Shown: piece by piece, positions 53,969 to 61,907 of the stretch
Layout: each line of letters opens with the position of its first letter
Position numbering within the stretch: position 1 is the first letter of the stretch
NCBI RefSeq assembly: GCF_039541795.1
Contig: NZ_BAABGX010000002.1
Location: 496,001 to 560,000 of the forward strand
DNA from: Nibribacter koreensis
GTDB lineage: Bacteria > Bacteroidota > Bacteroidia > Cytophagales > Hymenobacteraceae
DNA length: 64,000 nucleotides
Reading direction: 5' to 3'
Position numbers and translations under genes: made by a program
Notes under the pieces: model-generated
Seen by the model: the letters and a program-made list of their open reading frames with translations, nothing else
Told to the model about the DNA's origin: nothing
The model's database searches: none

Positions 53969-54844
53969 CTATTTAGCAGGTACTGTTTCTGAGCTTGGGG
54001 CCATCTCTTGATAGGTGGCCTGCTCATTGCCTACTCTGATGTTGTCAAAATAAACCACGCGCTTAGCCACCGCAGACGTGCCGCTCTTGAACGCCGCTTT
54101 GTACAGGCCAATCTTCCATTTGGGCATGACTGCGTTGTTGTACATGTTGCCTGCGTTGTGCGTGAGAATCTTGGTACCGTTGTGCCAGACTTCTATCAGG
54201 CCGTCTTCATGAAAGGAGTGTACAAAATGGAAGACAAACTCATGCCAGGTGTCTTTGGTTACTTCGCCTAAGTCAATGCGTTTCTTGCTTTCAGGAGTTA
54301 TTCCATTTGAGACCAAGTTTGCATTGAAGCCGGTATCCAAAATAAACCTGTCCTTGTTGATGCGCAGCGCCGTGGCGGGGCTGGCAGACTTCTCCCCCAG
54401 ATGCTTGTCTGCCCGCTGGTACCATTGAGAGATAATTTCACGGGCGGTGTCTTTGGCAAAACCTTCTGCCGGAAAATAAACAGCGAAGGAATACCACCTT
54501 TCCTTTGACGTGACTGGCCCTACAACGGTTACTTCGGCGCGCTTGCCGTCTTTTACCAAAGCTTGTTCTTGCCTTATCTCAAATCTACAGGCCTTTGTTC
54601 CTTTAAAAACCGGTGAGCTCACGTACTGCAGTGCATAGTCCCAGTCGCCTACTTCTTTCCCGTGCGCACTCGCAAAAGGAGCTCCCTGTTCAAAAGTCTC
54701 TTCAAACAGCAGGTTGCCGGTGGTCGTTTTGCCAACCATTGGTTTTGAAGATACGCCGGCCTTGAGGTCCTCTCCATTCCTGCCTGCGCAAGAAACCGCC
54801 AACAGCATCTGCAAAAGAAGCATTCCGTTAGAATATAGTATCAT
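53969..54844 (-). CDS. Polysaccharide-lyase lipoprotein (PF14099-like), copy 1
   Basis: A 291-residue protein with a lipoprotein signal (MLLLQMLLAVSCAGRNGE, lipobox AVSC). The mature part matches the polysaccharide-lyase PF14099 type (heparin-lyase-like/PL20 beta jelly roll): LLFEETFEQGAPFASAHGKEVGDWDYALQYVSS, ACRFEIRQEQALVKDGKRAEV, RWYSFAVYFPAEGFAKDTAREIISQWYQR, EVTKDTWHEFVFHFVHSF-DGLIEVWHNGTKILTHNAGNMYN, MPKWKIGLYKAAF and VYFDNIRVGNEQATYQEM. Such enzymes cleave uronate-containing polysaccharides by beta-elimination. Set on the opposite strand from the EPS genes, it may trim or release the product. A GTG or other ATG further upstream is possible; the ATG at 54844 is chosen. Confidence 0.8.
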   Translation of the reverse strand: MILYSNGMLLLQMLLAVSCAGRNGEDLKAGVSSKPMVGKTTTGNLLFEETFEQGAPFASAHGKEVGDWDYALQYVSSPVFKGTKACRFEIRQEQALVKDGKRAEVTVVGPVTSKERWYSFAVYFPAEGFAKDTAREIISQWYQRADKHLGEKSASPATALRINKDRFILDTGFNANLVSNGITPESKKRIDLGEVTKDTWHEFVFHFVHSFHEDGLIEVWHNGTKILTHNAGNMYNNAVMPKWKIGLYKAAFKSGTSAVAKRVVYFDNIRVGNEQATYQEMAPSSETVPAK

Positions 54845-55043
54845 AGGGTAGAAAGAATTTCTGAGGGAAGGCATCAACACTCACTGCCACCGCACCAATA
54901 TTTTACTGGTACTCAATATTCTACGCAAACATGGCTGTCTTTGTGGTATAAAGTTTTTCCTGTTTCTATTCTACGCTAACAAGGTTGAAGAAATGACCAC
55001 CTTGCATCCCATTTACCCTTCCCCCCGACCATGGACAACCCGT

Positions 55044-55081
55044 CGTTTTTGGCCTGTTTTCTGGAAACCACTCCAAAAACG
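55044..55081. repeat. 38-nt palindromic element
   Basis: CGTTTTTGGCCTGTTTT left arm is perfect; the right arm has changed to AAACCACTCCAAAAACG. It lies between the two lyase genes, near the hairpin at 55131. Confidence 0.85.
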
Positions 55082-55130
55082 ACTCACTATTTCTAGCAAT
55101 AAATTACCTGCGCCCCGTTGGCGTAAAACA

Positions 55131-55162
55131 AAAAAGGAGCAACCTGCCGGCTGCTCCTTTTT
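55131..55162 (-). terminator. Terminator after the second lyase gene
   Basis: AAAAAGGAGC and GCTCCTTTTT pair around a 12-nt loop that contains GCCGGC, 54 nt from the stop codon of the minus-strand gene at 55216. Confidence 0.75.
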
Positions 55163-55215
55163 AAAGGGTTTAGTATCTGTTATGGGTATTCAGGTGTGGA
55201 TTAGACAGCTAATCC

Positions 55216-56526
55216 TTATTTCTGAATGGTAAAGTTGACGGTGTACGCTGGTGCTGTGGCAGAACCAATTTTGTCTTTAGTACCAGTGTAGGTTGTTCCA
55301 GACAAGGTATAAGAACCAGTACCCGCGCTCCAAGAATAGTAGTCACCATTTCTGTTGTCGCCAAACAAGGCATAAGGAACTACGTCATCTAGTCTAGTGT
55401 CGCTCTTAGCACCTGACATTACAAACTTCACTACACCGCTGGTTGTCTTAGCTGTATTGGCTCTGATGTTGAATTTATTAGTGCCAATGTTGCTTAGGTC
55501 AATCACACTACCGTTAGTAATAGTCATGATGTCTTTGTCTGTAGAGGCGTTCACCAGCGTGAAGCTTACTACTTTCTGTACATCAGTGGTAGAGGTAGTG
55601 GTAGTAGTGCCTGAGGTAGTAGTTGTACCAGAAGTAGTGGTTGTACCAGATGTGGTAGTAGTGCCGCTGGTAGTGGTAGTGCCTGAAGTGGTAGTAGTGG
55701 TAGAAGTAGTACCTGAACCAATACCAGAAGTCATGTCAGCAAAAGTAGCGTTGGCGTTACCTACTCTAATGTTATCCAGGTAAAGCACGCGGTTGGTTAC
55801 AATGGTCTCATCATATTTGAAGGCAGACTTATAAAGACCTACTTTCCATTTTGGCAATACGTCATCATACATGTTACCACCAGTGATGGTTTTCACTTTT
55901 ACGCCGTTCAACCAGATTTCAACAAGTCCGTCAGAACCATGCGAGTGAATGAAGTGTAATACAAACTCAGTCCAGGCGTCTTTCTTGATGGCTCCTAAAT
56001 CATGTACTACTCTAGTTTCTGGCGTATTACCTACCTCAAAAGTGATTCTATCTTTCTGCGTTCTGATAGTGGTAGACGGGCTACCGCTCTGGTACCACTG
56101 GTTGATGATCTCGCGCTCAGTGTCATACTCGTATCCTTTAGAAGGGAAATAAGCCGCAAAAGAGTACCAGGTGTTCTTGGTAATGTGACCATCTGCACCT
56201 TTCACTATGGTGAACTCAGATCTTTTACCGTCTTTCACCAACGGCTGGTCTTTTCTAATCTCAAAACGGGCGGCCTTGGTTCCTCTCCATACCGGATTAG
56301 TCACGAACTGCAATGCATAATCCCAATCCCCTACTTCTCTGGCGTGTGCGGTAGAGAAGGGAGAAGAACCTTCCATAGTTTCTTCATAAATAAGGTTGGT
56401 AGAAAGGTTAGAAGTAGATGCTACTTCAGCGCTTGGGGTGATTTCATCCATCTCTGTTTTCTCACAAGCGGTTGAGATGAAACCTACTAGCAATGGCAAT
56501 ACGATATATTTGGTGTTAAACTTCAT
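55216..56526 (-). CDS. Polysaccharide-lyase lipoprotein (PF14099-like) with Thr/Ser/Gly linker and C-terminal domain, copy 2
   Basis: A 436-residue paralogue of copy 1. The lipoprotein signal is LLVGFISTACEKTEMDE. The lyase domain (about 45-270) repeats YEETMEGSSPFSTAHAREVGDWDYALQFVTNPVWRGTKAARFEIRKDQPLVKDGKR, WYSFAAYFPSKGYEYDTEREIINQWYQSG, WTEFVLHFIHSHGSDGLVEIWLNGVKV and KWKVGLYKSAF. After a TSGTTT-type repeat linker (about 275-320) comes a beta-rich domain (VVSFTLVNASTDKDIMTITNGSVIDLSN...YSWSAGTGSYTLSGTTYTG...VNFTIQK) known from several Bacteroidota surface proteins. The tandem arrangement shows duplication followed by fusion with the extra domain. It could be anchored while reaching into the polysaccharide layer. 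Confidence 0.8.
   Translation of the reverse strand: MKFNTKYIVLPLLVGFISTACEKTEMDEITPSAEVASTSNLSTNLIYEETMEGSSPFSTAHAREVGDWDYALQFVTNPVWRGTKAARFEIRKDQPLVKDGKRSEFTIVKGADGHITKNTWYSFAAYFPSKGYEYDTEREIINQWYQSGSPSTTIRTQKDRITFEVGNTPETRVVHDLGAIKKDAWTEFVLHFIHSHGSDGLVEIWLNGVKVKTITGGNMYDDVLPKWKVGLYKSAFKYDETIVTNRVLYLDNIRVGNANATFADMTSGIGSGTTSTTTTTSGTTTTSGTTTTSGTTTTSGTTTTSGTTTTTSTTDVQKVVSFTLVNASTDKDIMTITNGSVIDLSNIGTNKFNIRANTAKTTSGVVKFVMSGAKSDTRLDDVVPYALFGDNRNGDYYSWSAGTGSYTLSGTTYTGTKDKIGSATAPAYTVNFTIQK
55580..55720 (-). repeat. Short tandem repeat encoding TSGTTT linker
   Basis: About six imperfect 18-nt units on the minus strand encode TSGTTT-type repeats in the linker of the second lyase. Third positions vary between units, so some age is implied, but copy number could vary between strains. 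Confidence 0.75.
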
Positions 56527-57756
56527 GTTTGGAAAAATTAATAAAGGGATTTTGTAAAAGGTTTGGCTTAGTTCTTAAGCTCTGTATAATAATTGAGTAG
56601 CTTAAGCGTTTAAAAATCAGTCAGCTAAAACTGACCTTACTACTTCCTTCTAAAAGTGCCTCATATACGCCTGTTAGGTTAAGTTCTTACTTTTTCTCTT
56701 TCTGCACTAAAACCAGATTCTTTCCCTGGTACCGATTTCCTGAAATTGTATTTTAACCTCTTTTATTCTTTTAAATTATCTTTCAGAATCTTGTAACCTT
56801 CTTATTACCAATTCCGTAGTGGCAAAGTTAGAAACAATTTTAATACATTTTTCAAAGACCACCTTATATTACCACATTGTATTAAATTGTTATAAAAAAA
56901 CAGCAAAATTCTTTATATTCTCCTATACTTTATTAGATAAATCTAAAACCTAATTTTGTAATAACCTGTATATCAATCAGTTATATAGAATATATAGAAT
57001 GATTGCTTTTAGGTTTTTATTGGTTTACTCCGGTTTAGGCACCAAGAATAATGCTGATTAGCCTTAAAAGAGAAGATTTAGATTATAGCGGGCATTTGCT
57101 TAACCACTGGGTTACTACAATTGCAATTAGCCAATTACAGATTCACAAAACTGATTATCAGATAGTTACCTTACACAAACATCCATTTCTACTTTTGGTA
57201 ATACAATAAGAGAGTAACTAGAAGGTTTGGTATAGCCTCAGGCTGACTGGTACATCATTTGCGCGCCATCCATTACTAAAGGGTTGTTTACCTATTGATT
57301 GACCTTCTTAGATGCGCGCTACGATCCCTCCATCACTGCATTTAAGTAGACCTATATTAAGAATTACTATATTCAGGATTTCAAGAATATCCGTATAAAA
57401 ACGCAAACCATCCCCTTTGCTCCGCGTATAGATTCTTATATTCTCACTATTCAGTTATTAAAAAAGTGACATACACTACTGAATAAAACAATCACCCAGA
57501 ACTTGGCTCTTTAGCCGCCCCACTCTCCTCACAGTTGCGTTCATGTGGTGCTATGAACGCCTGAAACAGTACGGAGCACCTGCTTACCATTGCCCCACAG
57601 CGCCAACAGGATGTGCACTTATCTGCCCCTGTTGACTTCAAGGAACTGCGAAGAAAGCGTCTATTTTACAATCCAGCTACCCAAAGCTATATTCCTGACT
57701 ACTCCCATCAGGATGATTCTAGACTAGACCGGTGTTGATTACTAAGTGTTTGTGGT
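56527..57756. other. 1.2-kb gene-poor region upstream of the large T9SS protein
   Basis: The left two thirds are AT-rich and probably include the divergent promoters of the lyase and T9SS genes; ATATAGAATATATAGAATG near 56990 is the clearest repeat. At 57565-57738 there is a coding-like stretch without a start codon, listed separately. No other gene is supported. Confidence 0.5.
57565..57738 (+). pseudogene. Possible gene remnant
   Basis: Read in the frame ending with the TGA at 57736, this stretch gives about 57 uninterrupted codons with a plausible protein composition, including SAPVDFKELRRKRLFYNPA followed by TQSYIPDYSHQDD. It has no ATG, only an internal GTG at 57613. The frame just upstream (WCYERLKQYGAPAYHC, around 57546-57594) also looks coding but in another phase, as if a frameshift separates them. 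I do not recognise the family. It could be chance. Confidence 0.3.
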
Positions 57757-60700
57757 ATGAAAAAAAGTCTATCTGTTCTTTTGGCACTCACCGTGCTGTT
57801 TGTTTTTAATGCATCCGCCCAAAATACGATCATTCCTTTTGGTGCCAGCTGGCAGTATCTAGACAATGGCTCTGACCAAGGCACCGCCTGGCAGGCTCCT
57901 TCTTTCAACAGCAGTTCTTGGAAAACCGGCAACGGCAAGTTTGGCTATGGCATCAGTGACGCCAATACAATCATTGAATATGGCCCCACCACCAGCCCAA
58001 AATACATCACCACCTATTTCCTGAAAAGCATTTCTCTCCCAGACCCTGCCACCTTGGGTTCTTTCTCTGCCAATATAAGGTTAGATGACGGCGCCGTCAT
58101 TTATGTAAATGGCGTAGAGGTACACAGAATCAACATGCCCACCGGGGCAATTGCCTATAATACCTTGTCAGCGCTAAGTTCTAGCGGCGACGGGTCTAAA
58201 ACGCTTACCTTCAATATTAGCCCCTCAGCCTTTGTGAGCGGCACCAACGTGATTGCAGTAGAGATTCACCAGTCCAAGACCAACACCTCAGACATGGCCT
58301 TTGACCTGCAGTTGAACTCCACTCAGTTTGGCCCAGACGGAGACACGGTGGCACCTGCGGTCATGAGTATTACCAGACATTCTCCCTCTAGTGCTACCGT
58401 TGAGCCAGGAGCAGTCACCTTTAGAGCTGTTTTTTCTGAAGCAGTGAACGGTGTTTCTGTAGAAGATTTTGCGCCCATGGTCACTGGCTCTGCCGCCGGC
58501 ACCGTCACGGCCGTTGAATCCCAGGACGGATCAACGTATGACATGACGGTCAATGCCACCGGCGAGGGAACACTAAGGCTAGACTTAAGACCTTCTGACA
58601 CTGGCATCACAGATCTTTCTGCTAACCCTATTGTTGGAGGATATTCCTCAGGGGAGTATTATACCTTAGACATACCAGAGCCGCCGGCAAATGCATTAGT
58701 CACGTTTGGCTCTAGTTGGAAATACCTGGACAATGGTTCTGACCAGGGAACCGCCTGGCGTGCCACCGCTTACAGTGACGGAGCCTGGAAAACCGGCAAC
58801 GGTAAATTTGGCTACGGCATCACAGATGCCGCCACGCTTATCAATTACGGCCCCAACGCCAAGAACAAATACGTTACCACCTACTTCAGGAAAACCTTAA
58901 ACATGGCAGACCCTGCTGGTTATGGGGAAATCACGGCCAGCATTAAAATGGATGACGGCGTGGTAGTGTATGTAAACGGCATAGAAGTGTACCGCATGAA
59001 CATGCCTACGGGAGCCGTCGCGTACAATACCCTGGCAGCCTTAAGCTCTAGCGGTGACGGCACTAAAACACAGACCTTTACCATTAACAATGCAGCCTTT
59101 ACAAGTGGAACTAACGTCATTGCCGTAGAAGTGCATCAGTCCAAGGCCAACACCTCAGACATGGCCTTTGATCTGCAACTCACCCCCAGCCAAAATGGAG
59201 GCTCTGAGCCCCCTGCAGACACCACGCCACCGGCAGTTACCAGCATTACCCGCCACTTGCCTACCGCCTCTACGGTGGCACCGGGCACTTTAACCTTTAG
59301 AGTGAGCTTCTCTGAAGCAGTGACAGGCGTTTCTACGGGAGACTTCTCATTGGCCACCAGCGGTACTGCCGCTGGCACCATCAATGCCGTAACTGCGGCT
59401 AATTCCTCGCAATATGACGTGGCGGTCAACGCTTCTGGCGCAGGCTCTCTACGGTTAGACCTCAAGTCCTCTGGCACCGGCATCACAGACGCCGCCTCCA
59501 ACGCCATTGCCTCTGGCTTTACCGCAGGTGAATCTTATACAGTGCAGCCACCTGTAGAAGGCTACGGTTTTACCACGGTGAACAGCCTTACCCCCATGTC
59601 CATTTCTGTGAACACGGCAGACAAGCCCCAATCAAAAGTATGGACCTATGCCGGCAAGTTTTGGACAGTCCTGCCTACGGCAGACGGCACTTTCTTATGG
59701 AGACTGGATGGCACCACTTGGACCAAGATGTTTCTGGTAGCTTCTGGCTCCCTGGCCAGAACAGATTGCAAAGTAGTTGGCAACGTAGTACACGTGCTCA
59801 TTTACAGAGGAGACAACAACTCCTATCTCTATTCTCTGGAGTATGATGCGGCCGCCTCTAATTATAAATTCTGGAGCCAGCGCCCTGGCAGAGCCTCCTT
59901 TGTATTAGGACCCGACGGCGAGACAGCCACCTTAGACATTGACGGGAACGGCAGAATGTGGATTGCCTATGACACCCCCGGCGAGGTGAACGTGCGTTGG
60001 AGCGATAGTCCGTACGCCGTCTGGAGCAATCCTATTGCCATAGAAACAGGCATAGCCGATGATGATATTTGCGGCGTCATTGCCCTGCCTAACCAGAACA
60101 AAATAGCAGTGTTCTGGAGCAACCAACGCACAGACTTCTTTGGAATGAGGACCCACAACAACGGTGACGACCCTACCAGTTGGTCTGAAGACGAGAGACC
60201 TGCCTCACAATCTGCCTTGAACATAGGCACTGGCTTTGCAGATGATCATATGAACATGGCCCTTGCCAGTGACGGGACTTTATACTGCGCAGTGAAGACC
60301 AGCTATGACACTCCCGGCTATACCAAGCTAGCCCTCTTGATACGCAGACCAAATGGCGTTTGGGACAATGCCTATGAAGTGACAGAGTTTGAAGGAACCC
60401 GGCCTATAGTACTGCTTAATGAAGCTACAGGAAAAATCAGAGTGGTGTACACCTCGCAAGAGAACGGCGGTGACATCCTGTACAGAGAGTCCCCCATGTC
60501 AGCTATTTCATTTGGGGCACCCATTATCTTGCTAAACGGCATGTACAACTATGTCTCCAGCACCAAGGCCAACTTCACCTCAGAGACAGTCATTATTGCC
60601 ACAGACGTAAGCAGCACCGCCTGGAAGGCCGTGGGATTCTTAGTGACAGATGCCGCCGCCACCGTGGCCAGCAATGTAAACGGCAACGTATTAAAAGTGC

Positions 60701-60966
60701 AGGGGCAGAAATTATTGAGAGTGCATCCCAACCCTTTCCAGGGAACTGCTAATGTGACCTTTACGCTGCCAGTTGCTGGAGAATATTCCTTGGCGCTCTA
60801 CAACAGCCGCGGGGAACAAGCCACCGGCATCATTAGCGGCCGTACCGAGGCAAACATTTCTACCACCATAGAATTAAAAGCCAACCACTTACCGTCTGGC
60901 ATGTATGTTTTAAAACTACAGACGGCGCAAGGCACAGAGACCGTAAAATTAGTGCACGCCAGATGA
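57757..60966 (+). CDS. Large secreted T9SS protein with duplicated domain pair and beta-propeller-like region
   Basis: A 1069-residue protein. After the signal peptide (MKKSLSVLLALTVLFVFNASAQ) it has a domain of about 165 residues (WQYLDNGSDQGTAWQAPSFNSSSWKTGNGKFGYG...VIYVNGVEVHRINMPTG...MAFDLQL) and an Ig-like domain (TRHSPSSATVEPGAVTFRAVFSEAVNGVS). Both are then repeated (about 310-470 and 485-595). The second half is homologous to the 470-residue protein at 52438, and the C-terminus (VHPNPFQGTANVTFTLPVAGEYSLALYNSRG...PSGMYVLKLQTAQGTETVKLVHA) is a type A T9SS domain. The design suggests a surface adhesin or polysaccharide-binding protein. It lies directly upstream of the Wza-type exporter gene. 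Confidence 0.85.
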   Translation: MKKSLSVLLALTVLFVFNASAQNTIIPFGASWQYLDNGSDQGTAWQAPSFNSSSWKTGNGKFGYGISDANTIIEYGPTTSPKYITTYFLKSISLPDPATLGSFSANIRLDDGAVIYVNGVEVHRINMPTGAIAYNTLSALSSSGDGSKTLTFNISPSAFVSGTNVIAVEIHQSKTNTSDMAFDLQLNSTQFGPDGDTVAPAVMSITRHSPSSATVEPGAVTFRAVFSEAVNGVSVEDFAPMVTGSAAGTVTAVESQDGSTYDMTVNATGEGTLRLDLRPSDTGITDLSANPIVGGYSSGEYYTLDIPEPPANALVTFGSSWKYLDNGSDQGTAWRATAYSDGAWKTGNGKFGYGITDAATLINYGPNAKNKYVTTYFRKTLNMADPAGYGEITASIKMDDGVVVYVNGIEVYRMNMPTGAVAYNTLAALSSSGDGTKTQTFTINNAAFTSGTNVIAVEVHQSKANTSDMAFDLQLTPSQNGGSEPPADTTPPAVTSITRHLPTASTVAPGTLTFRVSFSEAVTGVSTGDFSLATSGTAAGTINAVTAANSSQYDVAVNASGAGSLRLDLKSSGTGITDAASNAIASGFTAGESYTVQPPVEGYGFTTVNSLTPMSISVNTADKPQSKVWTYAGKFWTVLPTADGTFLWRLDGTTWTKMFLVASGSLARTDCKVVGNVVHVLIYRGDNNSYLYSLEYDAAASNYKFWSQRPGRASFVLGPDGETATLDIDGNGRMWIAYDTPGEVNVRWSDSPYAVWSNPIAIETGIADDDICGVIALPNQNKIAVFWSNQRTDFFGMRTHNNGDDPTSWSEDERPASQSALNIGTGFADDHMNMALASDGTLYCAVKTSYDTPGYTKLALLIRRPNGVWDNAYEVTEFEGTRPIVLLNEATGKIRVVYTSQENGGDILYRESPMSAISFGAPIILLNGMYNYVSSTKANFTSETVIIATDVSSTAWKAVGFLVTDAAATVASNVNGNVLKVQGQKLLRVHPNPFQGTANVTFTLPVAGEYSLALYNSRGEQATGIISGRTEANISTTIELKANHLPSGMYVLKLQTAQGTETVKLVHAR

Positions 60967-61096
60967 TGAATACCTCCGCTTAGGCGGCCATAGCTACAGA
61001 TGAACTTACTGAATTCTCTGGCCTTAGGGCCGGAGAACTTCAAACCCAATAAAAGTACGCTTATAGAAACACTTCTAATCCTACCAGACCAACGCT

Positions 61097-61891
61097 ATGA
61101 TTGTTCCACTAAGAAAACTTCTGTCTTACTTGTTTCTTGTACCATGCTTCTTCTTTTTCTGCTCTTGTGCCAGCACCAAGAAGGTAGTGTACTTCAATAA
61201 CATTCAAGACAGTGAACTCCCGGCAGGCGTAGAGAACATTGAGCCGCTTATCCAGAAGAATGACCTGTTAAGCATCTCTGTGAGCAGCCTTAACCCAGAA
61301 GCCACCAAAATCTTCAACACTCCCAACGTGACAGACTCAGAGGCTCCGGATTTTTCTGGCAGAGCTACTTCTGTCTCGGGGTATTTGGTCAATTCACAGG
61401 GCTATATCCAGTTTCCCATCTTAGGCAACATCAAAGCAGTAGGGTTGACCAAAAGACAATTAAAGGACAATCTTACCAAAAGTCTTACAGACCGTAAACT
61501 GTTGGTAGACCCCATCATCAACATACGGTACCTCAACTACCGCGTGACGGTCCTGGGCGAAGTAGCCCACCCTACCGTGGTAAATGCCCCCAATGAGAAA
61601 ATCACCCTGCTTGAAGCCCTGGGCCTGGCCGGTGATTTGACCATCTACGCCAAGCGTAGCAACGTCTTGATTATACGCGAAGTGGACAACAAGAAAGTAA
61701 TCAAGCGGATTAACCTCAACTCCACAGAGCTGTTTAGCTCCCAGTATTATTACCTACAGCCCAATGACATTGTGTATGTAGAGCCAGACAAAGCCAAAGT
61801 AGCCACCGCAAGTCCAGTGAGACAGATACTGCCCCTTATTTTTAGCGGGCTGACTGTAGTAGTAGTTGCCGTTGATCGCTTAACCAGATAA
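61097..61891 (+). CDS. Wza-type polysaccharide export lipoprotein
   Basis: A 264-residue outer-membrane polysaccharide exporter of the Wza/BexD/KpsD family. The lipoprotein signal FFFFCSCASTKK has the anchor Cys. KKVVYFNNIQDSE and QKNDLLSISVSSLNPEATKIFN open the Poly_export domain (about 45-140), followed by a SLBB domain (YRVTVLGEVAHPTVVNAPNEKITLLEALGLAGDLTIYAKRSNVLIIRE). A C-terminal hydrophobic segment (ILPLIFSGLTVVVVAVDRL) is typical of Bacteroidota members. It is followed after 16 nt by the Wzc-type gene. The two form the trans-envelope export unit. Confidence 0.93.
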   Translation: MIVPLRKLLSYLFLVPCFFFFCSCASTKKVVYFNNIQDSELPAGVENIEPLIQKNDLLSISVSSLNPEATKIFNTPNVTDSEAPDFSGRATSVSGYLVNSQGYIQFPILGNIKAVGLTKRQLKDNLTKSLTDRKLLVDPIINIRYLNYRVTVLGEVAHPTVVNAPNEKITLLEALGLAGDLTIYAKRSNVLIIREVDNKKVIKRINLNSTELFSSQYYYLQPNDIVYVEPDKAKVATASPVRQILPLIFSGLTVVVVAVDRLTR

Positions 61892-61907
61892 ATCAGCTAA
61901 GACGTAT

